In this document: positions 23,912 through 32,588 of the stretch, in pieces
Numbering within the stretch: position 1 is the first letter of the stretch
Layout of the letters: each line of letters starts with the position of its first letter
NCBI RefSeq assembly: GCF_024320865.1
Contig: NZ_JANDBD010000006.1
Span: forward strand, 248,001-312,000
Direction of reading: 5' to 3'
DNA from: Mycolicibacterium arenosum
Lineage (GTDB): Bacteria; Actinomycetota; Actinomycetes; Mycobacteriales; Mycobacteriaceae
DNA length: 64,000 nt
The notes under the pieces: generated by a model
Told to the model about the DNA's origin: nothing
The model's input: only the letters and a program-made list of their open reading frames with translations
The model's database searches: none
Program-made: the position numbers and the translations under genes

Positions 23912-24533
23912 GGGGTGTGATGGTCCAATCGATCGGGCGGGCAGTTCGGTCACCCGGGCGCGGTACGACCGACAGACAGTCTGAACCGAAGTTTGCTGAA
24001 GCCCTAACATCTCGACGGCGTGTCGTAACGGTGAGGTGGTCGTCGACATACCGCGCACTGGGTGCGGGCGTAGGGAATTCATCGTCACCGTGACGATTTC
24101 GCATTCCGCGCGGTGAACGCCGCAGCCTGTGCCCATTGAGTGCGGGTTGCCGGTGAGCCGATGTCGTCGCGGTCACATTTCGGATCTGCAAACTCTCCGC
24201 GTCGCATGAATGGTTTGCCTGGGTTCCACGGGTACACTCGAGCGGTCTTAGCTGCAGCGTGTCGAACATCGGTCGATCCGGCTCGCGGATGTGGTGATGG
24301 GCAATCTTTATCAGCACCACTGAACGAACGTCAGGAATTGGTCAGCACGTGCGATTGATCAAGCGGCACGCAGCGCATACCGTGTCGGATGCCTTTGTGT
24401 CGGTGACCATGCACCACGGCGCTGCACGTTGCTCCTGGCAAACCCCGCAACCCGAACCCCGCACTATCGGCGACGTCCGTTGGGAGCTACCCTACGAACA
24501 GTTCGCGATGTCGCTATCGAGGAGGACCGAGCA
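23912..24533. other. Divergent regulatory region between hydrolase and PCP genes
   Basis: About 620 bp with no convincing gene; short frames here lack a ribosome-binding site and family features. It holds GGTTTGCC at 24212-24219 with GTACACT at 24232-24238, and TGGCAAACC at 24436-24444. These resemble the elements above gmd (13061-13107). AGGAGGA at 24520-24526 is the ribosome-binding site of the PCP gene. Promoters for both divergent genes must lie here. Confidence 0.45.
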
Positions 24534-26024
24534 TTGTCTGTAGTGGAATATCTGCGCATTCTGCGTAGATACTGGCCGATCATCGTCGTTGCAACGTTGA
24601 TCGGTGCAGCCGCAGGCTACGGGGCCAGTTACTACTCGACTCCGCAATATCAGTCGACGGCCACGTTGTTCGTCGCTACCCAAAACGGGACATCGGTTGC
24701 TGAGGCGTATCAGAACAATCTTTTCTCGCAGGAGCGGGTCATTTCCTACGCCTCACTGGCTACCAGTGAGCAGGTCGCCGCGCGGGCGGTCGATCAGCTC
24801 AAGGCGCCCATCTCGCCCGACGACCTGCGCGCCAAGATCACCGCGGTGCCGCAGGAGAAGACCGTGATGCTGCGCGTCGCGGTCGAGGACACCGACCCGG
24901 CGCAGGCGCAGGCGTACGCCGGCGCGGTGTCCGATCAGCTGGTGAACCTCATCGCGGAGCTCGAGACGTCGCGGCGCGGTGGGTCACCCGCCGCTGGAGC
25001 GGTCGTCGTCGACGACGCCGACTACCCCACCACTCCGGTTGGCCTGAGTTGGGTGATGAAGACCACCATCGGTGCCGTTGCCGGCCTGGTCGTCGGATTC
25101 CTGCTCGCGATTCTGGCCGGGGTGCTCGACAAGCGACTGCGGGGCCGCGACTCGATCGAGGAGGCGTCCGACTCGCTGCTGCTCGGCTCCCTGCCGATCG
25201 ATTCCGTCCGCCGGTCCGCCGGTTACGTCGATCTCGAGGGCGGTGGCATCTACGCCGAGTGGTTGCGCGAGTTGAGGAACAACGTGCGATTCGCGACCTC
25301 CGCCGACGGCAACCCGCCGAAGGTCATCGCGATCACGAGCCCGTCGAAGGAGGAGGGGCGGACCAGCGTCGCCGTGGACCTGGCTCTGGCGCTAGCCGAA
25401 GCCGGGCGGTCGGTCATCGTCGTCGACGGTGACCTCTACGCTCCCAACGTCGCCTCGGTGCTGCCCCTCGACTCCGCGCAGCAGTCGCGTGCCCAGCGCA
25501 GCGGCCTGAGCACGGTGCTGTCCGGCGAGCACAGGCTGGCCGAGGGCGTGATCGGCGATGTGACGGTCGACGGGAACGCCGTGTCCGTGCTGCCCGCCGG
25601 CCCGGTGCCGCCGCGTCCGGGGCAGCTGTGGGCGCAGGATCGAGCGGCCGCGGTGTTCGCCGAGCTGTCGCGCAACTTCGACTACGTCATCGTCGACACC
25701 CCGCCGCTCGGCGAATACAGCGACGGTGCCAACATCGCCGTGCTCAGCGACGGCGCGATCCTGCTGGCCCGGATCCGAACGACGAAGGCCTCGGCGCTGC
25801 GTCGGGCACTGCGCACGTTCAAGGCCTCCAACGTGCACGTGATCGGCACGGTGGCGACATTCGACCCGGTCAGCTCGGCGGCGCGCCGCAGGCACGGCAA
25901 GGACCGCGGTACCGAGTCCACGCCGCCGGCCCGCACGCCGGATGCGCCGACCGCCGAGGTCGAGAATCCCCAGCTGGTCATGCCGAAGGTGAAATCGAGT
26001 CATGGCAACGGCGAAAACCGCTGA
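24534..26024 (+). CDS. Polysaccharide co-polymerase (Wzz) with degenerate BY-kinase domain
   Basis: The product has 496 residues. Residues 1-210 are a Wzz domain: VVEYLRILRRYWPIIVVATL is the first helix and the second lies near TTIGAVAGLVVGFLLAILAG. From about 245 comes a cytoplasmic P-loop domain. Its Walker A reads TSPSKEEGRTS, with Arg276 where Lys is expected; Walker A' is VVDGDLYAP (D298, D300); Walker B is YVIVDTPP. No C-terminal tyrosine cluster is present. It should control chain length or assembly of the polymer. TTG 24534 has AGGAGGA seven bases upstream. The 3' end overlaps the lipase-like gene by 23 bp. Confidence 0.88.
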   Translation: MSVVEYLRILRRYWPIIVVATLIGAAAGYGASYYSTPQYQSTATLFVATQNGTSVAEAYQNNLFSQERVISYASLATSEQVAARAVDQLKAPISPDDLRAKITAVPQEKTVMLRVAVEDTDPAQAQAYAGAVSDQLVNLIAELETSRRGGSPAAGAVVVDDADYPTTPVGLSWVMKTTIGAVAGLVVGFLLAILAGVLDKRLRGRDSIEEASDSLLLGSLPIDSVRRSAGYVDLEGGGIYAEWLRELRNNVRFATSADGNPPKVIAITSPSKEEGRTSVAVDLALALAEAGRSVIVVDGDLYAPNVASVLPLDSAQQSRAQRSGLSTVLSGEHRLAEGVIGDVTVDGNAVSVLPAGPVPPRPGQLWAQDRAAAVFAELSRNFDYVIVDTPPLGEYSDGANIAVLSDGAILLARIRTTKASALRRALRTFKASNVHVIGTVATFDPVSSAARRRHGKDRGTESTPPARTPDAPTAEVENPQLVMPKVKSSHGNGENR

Positions 26025-27276
26025 TGCGGGACTGCGCGGTGCGCTGGCTCTTGCATTAGCGGGCTTGCTGCTGCTGCTCTCCGGGTGCGCCGGCGATCAG
26101 GTCACCGAAGCGCAGCAGGATCGGCCACCGCGCACCCTGGAACCGGTGTTCGACGGGGTGCCCGCGCTTCCGCCCGCCGATATGTCGGGGGACGGCCCCG
26201 GCACCCTGGTCGACGCCCAGCCGCTGCAGTTCATGGAGTCCTTCGACCAGATCAGCGCGGCGGCGGTGAAGATGACCTACCGTTCGACGTCGGGTCTGGA
26301 CGGCCGGCCGACCGAGGTGTCCGGTGTCGTCGTGGTGCCAGCGGGCCCACCTCCGCGTGGCGGGTGGCCCGTGCTCGCGGTCGGGCACATCCTCACCGGC
26401 ATCATCCCGCAGTGCGCACCATCGCTGGCGGCGGAGCTGGGCGGCTACGCCTCGATCCTGTCGGTGTTCGCCTCCAAGGGTTACGTCGTCGCGATGTCGG
26501 ACTACGAGGGACTGGGAGTCGACGGGCTTCAGCATCTGCCGCTGCAGGCCGCGACGCTGGGCAACAACCTCATCGACTCGGTGCGCGCGGCCCGGCGCAT
26601 CGTGCCCACCGCGAGCGATCGCTGGGCGGCGTACGGCATCGGTGAGGGCGGACTGGCGGCATGGGCCGCCGCCGACCTCGCGTCGACGTACGGCGAGGGT
26701 ACGCAGATGGTCGGGGCGGTGGCGCTGTCGCCGTACGCGAACATGTCCGGCATGGCCGAAGCCGCGGCCGCCGAGACGCTGCCGCGTGAGCAGTACTACC
26801 TGTATCTGTCGGTGCTGCAGAGCCTTTCGAATGCGCCGCCGCAGTTCGACATCAGCGAGTACACCACCCCGTTCGCCCGCGAGTCGGTCGACGTGACGGG
26901 TAAGTGCGCACCGCTGGACGTGAAGTCGCTCGCCGACGCCGCGGCCGCGCTGAGTCCGGCCGACATCCGGCCTCGCAGCGACGCGGCAGTCGCTCAGTTC
27001 CGCGACCAGATCGGCTCATCCGCAGTGCCGTTGGCCACATCCGGTCCTGCGGCACCGGTCCTCGTCGTCTACGCCACCGAAGATCCGTCGGTATCGGCGC
27101 AGTCCATCGCGGACGCCGCGCGCACCGCGTGCCAGCGGGGCAACCCGGTGGAGGTGAACCGCCGAGTCGGCGACGCGAACACGAGCAACGACCTGGTCAC
27201 CCAACTGTCGCTCGGGTGGCTGGAACAGCGCTTCGACGGCCAGGCGCTCGCCGACCCCTGCGTGGGTGTCACTTGA
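26002..27276 (+). CDS. Secretory-lipase-family lipoprotein lacking the catalytic triad
   Basis: The product has 424 residues. A lipoprotein signal peptide ends LLLLLSGC. The domain matches the secretory lipase (LIP) family and its four paralogues here, including SFDQISAAAVKMTYRSTSG and SDYEGLGVDG. At the nucleophile elbow it has YGIGEGG, so Gly214 replaces the Ser. The last 60 residues contain no His, where the paralogues have GHxD. It is therefore probably a non-catalytic member, perhaps binding an acyl glycan or a partner. The ATG is inside the PCP gene and it overlaps the next lipase gene at TTGA. Confidence 0.85.
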   Translation: MATAKTADAGLRGALALALAGLLLLLSGCAGDQVTEAQQDRPPRTLEPVFDGVPALPPADMSGDGPGTLVDAQPLQFMESFDQISAAAVKMTYRSTSGLDGRPTEVSGVVVVPAGPPPRGGWPVLAVGHILTGIIPQCAPSLAAELGGYASILSVFASKGYVVAMSDYEGLGVDGLQHLPLQAATLGNNLIDSVRAARRIVPTASDRWAAYGIGEGGLAAWAAADLASTYGEGTQMVGAVALSPYANMSGMAEAAAAETLPREQYYLYLSVLQSLSNAPPQFDISEYTTPFARESVDVTGKCAPLDVKSLADAAAALSPADIRPRSDAAVAQFRDQIGSSAVPLATSGPAAPVLVVYATEDPSVSAQSIADAARTACQRGNPVEVNRRVGDANTSNDLVTQLSLGWLEQRFDGQALADPCVGVT

Positions 27277-28541
27277 GGCGCGTAGCCGCGGCGAGTGCGC
27301 TGGTGGCGGTGGTCGTGCTGCTGCTGGCCGGCTGCGGCGACCGTGCGGCCCCGAACGCCACGCCGTCGCCGGACGCCGGCGTCGCGCTGCCGGGTGATTT
27401 CGGCGGCGCGGGTCCCGGCACGCTCATCGACGCCACGTCGCTGCCGCTGGTCGATCGGCGGCTCAAGGCCGTTACGTCGCAACTGGCCCGCATCACGTAC
27501 GCCTCCACGTCCGGCGTCACCAACGAGCCGACAGAGGTGACCGGCACCGTATTCGCCCCGACCGGTAAAGCTCCGGAGGGCGGCTGGCCGATCATCGCGT
27601 TCGGTCATCCGACCACGGGGATTCGTCCGGAGTGTGGTCCGTCGCTCTCGCCGACGCTGATGAACCTCTCGTCGACGATCCTCTACTTCGTCAAAGCCGG
27701 CTACGTCGTCACGATGTCCGACTTCCAGGGCCTCGGCAGGGACGGCTACTACCATCCGTACCTCGACGCCACCACCGCCGCCTACAACCTGATCGACTCG
27801 GTGCGGGCGGTGCGCAAGATCGTGCCGGAGACCTCCGACCGGTGGCTCGCGTTCGGCATGTCGCAGGGCGCGCAGGCGTCCTGGGCTGCCAACGAACTCG
27901 CCGGGCAGTACGGATCGGGTCTGAATCTGGTCGGCTCCGTGAGCCTCTCGCCGCCGCTCGACGTGAGCCCGCTGGCCGATCTGGCCGCCGAGGGCACGCT
28001 GAGCCCCGAGCAGCGGCCCGCCTACATCGCGCTGCTCGCGACGTGGGCGGAGGAGGACCCGACCGTCGACCTCGACCGGTTCCGCCGGGGCGTCGTCACG
28101 CAGGACTGGGACCTGATGCTGCAGTGCGAGTACGCGACCTCGCAGGAGAGGTCGGACGCACTGGATGAGGTGGGCCCCGACGACCTCAGGCCCGCGGATG
28201 TCGAGAGCACGAACGCCATCCGCGACCAGCTCCTGGCGTCCACTTTGCCACGAACGCAGACGACTGCACCGGCGTTGGTAATCTATGGTGGTCAGGACAC
28301 GCTCATAGCTCCCGTGTGGACTGATGCAGCGTTGCAGAGGGCCTGTGACATGGGCGACGTCGTGGACATCAACCTGCAGGCCGACAAGGGTCACGCCGAC
28401 ATCGACGTCAGCAGCACCCTGCCCTGGGTGGCGGACCGCTTTGCCGGCGTGCCCGCCCCCGACAGTTGTCCGTCGTTCGTGTCTCCTGCGGAGGTCACGG
28501 CGCCGGTCACCGGCGAGGTAACAGAAGACGAGGGCGAATGA
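27273..28541 (+). CDS. Secretory lipase-family lipoprotein
   Basis: The product has 422 residues. The lipoprotein signal peptide ends VVVLLLAGC. The alpha/beta-hydrolase triad is intact by motif: nucleophile Ser197 in FGMSQGAQASW, Asp in YGGQDTLIAP and His in DKGHADIDV. It is probably an exported esterase or lipase attached to the outer face of the cell membrane. The TTG start lies in the TTGA overlap with the upstream paralogue, an unusual codon but the only one before the signal peptide. It overlaps the acyltransferase by 4 bp (ATGA), suggesting joint control of acyl groups. Confidence 0.88.
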   Translation: MRRVAAASALVAVVVLLLAGCGDRAAPNATPSPDAGVALPGDFGGAGPGTLIDATSLPLVDRRLKAVTSQLARITYASTSGVTNEPTEVTGTVFAPTGKAPEGGWPIIAFGHPTTGIRPECGPSLSPTLMNLSSTILYFVKAGYVVTMSDFQGLGRDGYYHPYLDATTAAYNLIDSVRAVRKIVPETSDRWLAFGMSQGAQASWAANELAGQYGSGLNLVGSVSLSPPLDVSPLADLAAEGTLSPEQRPAYIALLATWAEEDPTVDLDRFRRGVVTQDWDLMLQCEYATSQERSDALDEVGPDDLRPADVESTNAIRDQLLASTLPRTQTTAPALVIYGGQDTLIAPVWTDAALQRACDMGDVVDINLQADKGHADIDVSSTLPWVADRFAGVPAPDSCPSFVSPAEVTAPVTGEVTEDEGE

Positions 28542-29806
28542 CGAGCGACCCCCGGCAGGCGCGCACCGCAGTGGCGCCTGCACCGCCCACCACCGGTGTT
28601 CGAGCCCGCATCATCGGGCTCGACGGCGCCCGTGGCCTGTCGTGCCTCGGGGTCGCGGTCATGCACGTCACGGCGCACTACTCGCCGGACACCGCGGCAA
28701 CGTACAAGACGAACATCGTCGGGATGTCGCTGATCTTCTTCTACGTGCTCAGCGGCTTCCTGCTGTTCCTGCCGTACATCCGCAATCTGACTGCCCCGCG
28801 CACCGACGCCGCGTTGCCCAGCACCAAGAACTTCGCGCTGCACCGGATCGCCCGCATCCTGCCCGGCTACATCGTCATCTTCCTGCTGGTGAACTTCGTC
28901 CTGCAGACCGCGTTCGTCGAGAACCCCGCGCTACAGACTCCCGGCACGGACGAGGGCGTCGGGATGATCACCGACCCCGGACAGTTGATCGCCAACCTGA
29001 CGCTGACCCAGTCCTACATCCCGGCCTACTTCCAGACCGGCATCAACACCTCCTGGTCGCTGACGCTCGAGTACGCCTTCTACGCGGTGCTGCCGATCCT
29101 GTGCGTGGGCCTATTCGCGCTGCGCAAGCGCACGGCGATGCAGCCGCTGACGATCGCGATCGTCGGGTCGCTTGCTCTCGTCGCGCTCGGCTTCATCGGC
29201 AGGCTCTTCATCCCGGTCGTCAACGCCAAGATGGGCATCACCGATCCCGGACTGCTCGACTGGGGACCGAACTGGGGTGCCGTCTACTCGCGGACGCTGC
29301 TCACCAACGCCGACAACTTCGCGGTGGGCATGCTCGCGGCCGTCGCCTTCGTGGCGATGGAACAGCGCACGATGAGCGAGGCCTGGAGCCGTCGCATCCG
29401 GATGATCAGCGCCCTGTCGGTGCTGCCCGTGCTGGCGCTCACCGCGCTGCTGATCGCACTGAGGAGCCCGTACGGCACCAGCGCGCTCGGCGCCGCCTGT
29501 GCGCTGGGCATCATGGTGATCGTCGCCCCGCTGGCGCGCGGTGAGGACTCCCCGCTGGCGCGCCTGCTGGACATCCGGCCCATTCGCTTCGTCGGCAAGG
29601 TGTCGCTGTCCGCGTACCTCTGGCACTACCCGCTGATGTTGTTCCTGGGGCGGTTCGGCCTGATGGCGGGCGACACGCTCGTCGGCATGCTGCAGAACAC
29701 CGTCGTCGTGCTCGCGGTCACGCTCGTGGTGTCCGCCGTGACGTACCGCCTGGTCGAGGAACCGATCATGGAAGCGGCGAAGCGGTACCGACACCGGTGG
29801 ACCTGA
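28538..29806 (+). CDS. Acyltransferase-3 family membrane protein (OafA-like)
   Basis: The product has 422 residues with about ten membrane helices. It opens RIIGLDGARGLSCLGVAVMH, where the family's catalytic-type His is followed by FFYVLSGFLLFLPYI. LHRIARILPGYIVI is the conserved R-x10 region. Such proteins acetylate or acylate extracytoplasmic glycans. Its position between lipase genes with ATGA and 10-bp overlaps indicates that addition and removal of acyl groups on the polymer are encoded together (inference). Confidence 0.9.
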   Translation: MTSDPRQARTAVAPAPPTTGVRARIIGLDGARGLSCLGVAVMHVTAHYSPDTAATYKTNIVGMSLIFFYVLSGFLLFLPYIRNLTAPRTDAALPSTKNFALHRIARILPGYIVIFLLVNFVLQTAFVENPALQTPGTDEGVGMITDPGQLIANLTLTQSYIPAYFQTGINTSWSLTLEYAFYAVLPILCVGLFALRKRTAMQPLTIAIVGSLALVALGFIGRLFIPVVNAKMGITDPGLLDWGPNWGAVYSRTLLTNADNFAVGMLAAVAFVAMEQRTMSEAWSRRIRMISALSVLPVLALTALLIALRSPYGTSALGAACALGIMVIVAPLARGEDSPLARLLDIRPIRFVGKVSLSAYLWHYPLMLFLGRFGLMAGDTLVGMLQNTVVVLAVTLVVSAVTYRLVEEPIMEAAKRYRHRWT

Positions 29807-31029
29807 CACGCCGGCGCCTGAAGTGGATCGCGATCGGGCTGGCGGGGGTGCTCGTCGCCGTCGCCGTCATCGCGGCGTTCCCCGCGGGCCGGAGTCTGCT
29901 GGGTGGTGAGCAGGCGTCCGACGGGACCCGGCCGCAACCCATCGCGACCGCCGACCTGAGCGGCGACGGCCCCGGCACGTTGGTGACCGCTTCGACGATG
30001 CCGAACTTCTCCCGGACCGGCTACGGCAGATACATGCAGGCCGCCCGCGTCGAGTACCGGTCCACCAACGGCGACACCGGCGCCGAGACGGTGGTGTCGG
30101 GCGCGGTGTTCGCACCCGAGGGCACCCCGCCCGACGGCGGTTGGCCGGTGATCGCGCTCGGCCACGGAACCAGCGGCATCGACCAGGCCTGCGCTCCGTC
30201 GCTGTCGGCGTCGCTGCTCACGTTGGCCGAGCCCGTCTCGGCATTCGTCAAGCAGGGCTATGCGGTGGCAGTCGCCGACTACGAGGGCCTCGGCGCGCCG
30301 GGTGTGCACCCGTACATGGACGCCAGAACGGCGGGCCTCAACATGATCGACGCGGTGCGAGCGCTGCGCCACACGTTCACGGGAGTGTCCAACCGGTGGC
30401 TGGCGTTCGGCGGCTCGCAGGGCGGCGGAGCCGCGTGGGCGGCGGACGAGGAGGCGAGCGGCTACGCACCCGAGTTGACGTTGGTCGGGGCCGTCGCCAA
30501 CTCGCCTGCGGCCGACGTCTCCGGGCTGATCGACAAGGCGCGTGCCGGCACTCTCACCGAGGATCAGATCCCCGGTTTCCAGGCGCTCATCGAATCGCTG
30601 GCCCGGCTGCACCCCGGCATCGATCGGGACGACTACCGCAGGGGCGCCGCCGCGCAGTACTGGGACATCCTGTCCTCCTGTTCGGGTATGGACGTCCACG
30701 ACCGCGCCTCGGCGGTCAAGCTGTTGACGAAGGGCGATCTGGCCCCCGCCACCCCCGCCGCAGCCGACCGGGTGCGGGACGTTCTGCAGCGGTGGGCGCT
30801 TCCGCACCGCAAGCTGTCCGCGCCGCTCTCGGTGATCTACGGGGCTGATGACACGTACATCGACTCGCAGTGGACGACCGACGCGATTGCGCGGGCGTGC
30901 AGGCTGGGTGGCACCATCGACTACGAGATGCAACCCGCGAAGGGCCATGGCGATATCGATATCGAACGTCAATTCACTTGGCTGGCAGACAGATTCGCGG
31001 GCAAGGAGGCGACGAATGCGTGCCCGTAG
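29797..31029 (+). CDS. Secretory lipase-family protein, membrane-anchored
   Basis: The product has 410 residues. The N-terminus TRRRLKWIAIGLAGVLVAVAVIAA is a signal anchor without a lipobox Cys. Triad motifs are Ser207 in FGGSQGGGAAW, Asp in YGADDTYIDSQWT and His in AKGHGDIDIE. It is closest to the paralogues at 38960 and 40216 (shared DLSGDGPGTL-type opening and ARLHPGIDRDDYRRG). The GTG start overlaps the acyltransferase by 10 bp. The substrate is probably an acylated glycan or lipid outside the membrane; it is not established. Confidence 0.88.
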   Translation: MDLTRRRLKWIAIGLAGVLVAVAVIAAFPAGRSLLGGEQASDGTRPQPIATADLSGDGPGTLVTASTMPNFSRTGYGRYMQAARVEYRSTNGDTGAETVVSGAVFAPEGTPPDGGWPVIALGHGTSGIDQACAPSLSASLLTLAEPVSAFVKQGYAVAVADYEGLGAPGVHPYMDARTAGLNMIDAVRALRHTFTGVSNRWLAFGGSQGGGAAWAADEEASGYAPELTLVGAVANSPAADVSGLIDKARAGTLTEDQIPGFQALIESLARLHPGIDRDDYRRGAAAQYWDILSSCSGMDVHDRASAVKLLTKGDLAPATPAAADRVRDVLQRWALPHRKLSAPLSVIYGADDTYIDSQWTTDAIARACRLGGTIDYEMQPAKGHGDIDIERQFTWLADRFAGKEATNACP

Positions 31030-31900
31030 GGACCCCGATGGCGATGTCGCGCTGTGGCGACTGCTGGCGTTCGAGGCCAAATCCGCGGTCAAGCGCCGCC
31101 TGGTCAAGCGCGGGACTCCGGTCGAGTCGCCGGCCGAGGGCTACCTCATCGTGCCCGTGCTCGGTCAGTCGAACGCGTACGGCATGGGCTTCGGACTCGA
31201 CGCCGAGGGTCTGGACCGCCCGCATCCGAGGGTGCATCAGTACGGCATGAGCGGGCCCGATCGGCGCCGCGTGGTGCTCGCCACCGAACCGCTCCTGCAC
31301 GAGATCCCCCTCGGGCGCGTCGGGTTCGGGTTGACCTTCGCGAAGCGACTCGCCGACGCGACGAACCGGCACGTCCTGCTGGTGCCCGGCGCGCGCGGCG
31401 ACACGTCGTTCACGCCGAAGAACGGGTACACCTGGAATCCGGCCGACACGCGGACCAGGGTCAACCTGTACCGGAACGCCGTCCGCGCCATCGACGACGC
31501 GCTGGCACAGCATCCGCGCAGCAAAGTCACGGCAGTACTCTGGCACCAGGGCGAATCCGATGTGCCGCTGACGTCGGGATCCGATTACCGCGGCTATCTC
31601 GATTCGGTGATCGACGATCTCCGGAACCGGTACGGAAGCGAATTCCCCTTCATTATCGGTCAAATGGTGCCCGAGGAAATGGAACTCAGTCACAAGGACT
31701 ATTCGGTCATCAACGCGATTCACATTGACACCCCGAATCGCAAACCCCGAACCGCCTTCGTCGCTGGCGAACGGGGATGTACGAACAGCGAACAGGACCG
31801 GCACTACAACGCCGCGGGACTGCGCGCGATGGGTCACGCGATGTGGACGAGCTACTGCGAACTGAACGGCGACGCTCCGGTGGGGCATGTCGACGGGTAG
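31016..31900 (+). CDS. Sialate O-acetylesterase-like (SGNH) esterase
   Basis: The product has 294 residues. The N-terminal nucleophile motif VPVLGQSNAYGMG contains Ser52, and VLWHQGESDVPLTSGSDY is the second diagnostic block of the SASA family. NAAGLRAMGHAMW at the end probably carries the catalytic His. Family members deacetylate sugars. No signal peptide is evident, so it may act in the cytoplasm or leave by another route. ATG 31016 has AAGGAGG six bases upstream. It overlaps its neighbours by 14 bp on each side. Confidence 0.83.
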   Translation: MRARRDPDGDVALWRLLAFEAKSAVKRRLVKRGTPVESPAEGYLIVPVLGQSNAYGMGFGLDAEGLDRPHPRVHQYGMSGPDRRRVVLATEPLLHEIPLGRVGFGLTFAKRLADATNRHVLLVPGARGDTSFTPKNGYTWNPADTRTRVNLYRNAVRAIDDALAQHPRSKVTAVLWHQGESDVPLTSGSDYRGYLDSVIDDLRNRYGSEFPFIIGQMVPEEMELSHKDYSVINAIHIDTPNRKPRTAFVAGERGCTNSEQDRHYNAAGLRAMGHAMWTSYCELNGDAPVGHVDG

Positions 31901-32474
31901 GCGCATCGCCACGGCGCTGCAGGCCGTCACCCTCGTTGTCGTCATCGTGCTCGTCGACATGTGGATCAGCGGATACTTCCTGTTCCAGCGCGTGAACGAT
32001 GATCCGTTACAGCAAGCGGACGCGATCATCGTGCTGGGCGGGGAACACGATGGTCGGGAGGAATACGGGATCGCGCTCGCCGAACAGGGGTGGGCGAACA
32101 CCGTCGTGCTGTCGAATCCGTACGGCGAATACGACGACGTCATGGAGCGCGCCTGTCACGACACCGAGGGCGCGCGCGGTCGGATCGACGTGCTCTGCCC
32201 CGTACCCGATCCGCTGACGACGCGCGGCGAGGCGCTGATGACGAGGGAACTCGCCGCGGAACGCTCGTGGGACCGGGTAATCGTCGTCAGCTGGCGATAT
32301 CACCTGCCGCGCGCCCGCTTCATTTTCAAGCAGTGTTTCTCCGACGCGCCGGGGGCCGTGATCATGCACGCGATGCCCAAGCGCTACCAATTCTCGCCTT
32401 TGACGTGGGAGTTCCTCTACGCCTATCAATGGGGCGGGCTCGCGAAAGCCTTCATGCAGGGCGAATGCGCTTGA
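31887..32474 (+). CDS. DUF218 (YdcF/SanA-like) membrane protein
   Basis: The product has 195 residues. One N-terminal helix (LQAVTLVVVIVLVDMWISG) is followed by a DUF218 domain with ADAIIVLGGEHDGREEYGIALAE, TTRGEALM and VVSWRYHLPRARFIF. DUF218 proteins are linked to envelope and lipid-carrier metabolism (ElyC, SanA) and are common in polysaccharide loci. The biochemical role is not settled. It is the last gene of the run that starts at 24534. Confidence 0.85.
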   Translation: MSTGRRIATALQAVTLVVVIVLVDMWISGYFLFQRVNDDPLQQADAIIVLGGEHDGREEYGIALAEQGWANTVVLSNPYGEYDDVMERACHDTEGARGRIDVLCPVPDPLTTRGEALMTRELAAERSWDRVIVVSWRYHLPRARFIFKQCFSDAPGAVIMHAMPKRYQFSPLTWEFLYAYQWGGLAKAFMQGECA

Positions 32475-32588
32475 TCTGCGTATTCACTGTTCTAGTAGCG
32501 CATGCTGGCAAACAGTGTCATAGTGTTACGGAGCTTGAGCGCCGGGGGGTTGCTCGTTAGCTGGCAGCAAACGAGAGGATCGTCGTCA
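32475..32588 (+). promoter_or_regulatory. Promoter region of the phosphoglycosyl transferase gene
   Basis: The gap has TGGCAAAC at 32506-32513, followed directly by AGTGT and then by a second AGTGT eight bases on (AGTGTCATAGTGT). TGGCAAA and AGTGT also occur together above gmd. GAGAGGA at 32573-32579 is the ribosome-binding site. TTGATC at 32471 with TAGTAG at 32493 (16-bp spacer) is a weak -35/-10 candidate. Confidence 0.4.

Noticed and set aside
24212..24235. GGTTT-N13-GGGTA as a second SigF promoter
   Set aside because: The spacer is 13 bp, shorter than the 15-17 bp of the SigF consensus.
24349..24543. A small frame just upstream of the PCP gene
   Set aside because: It has no clear ribosome-binding site or family features and overlaps the PCP translation signals.
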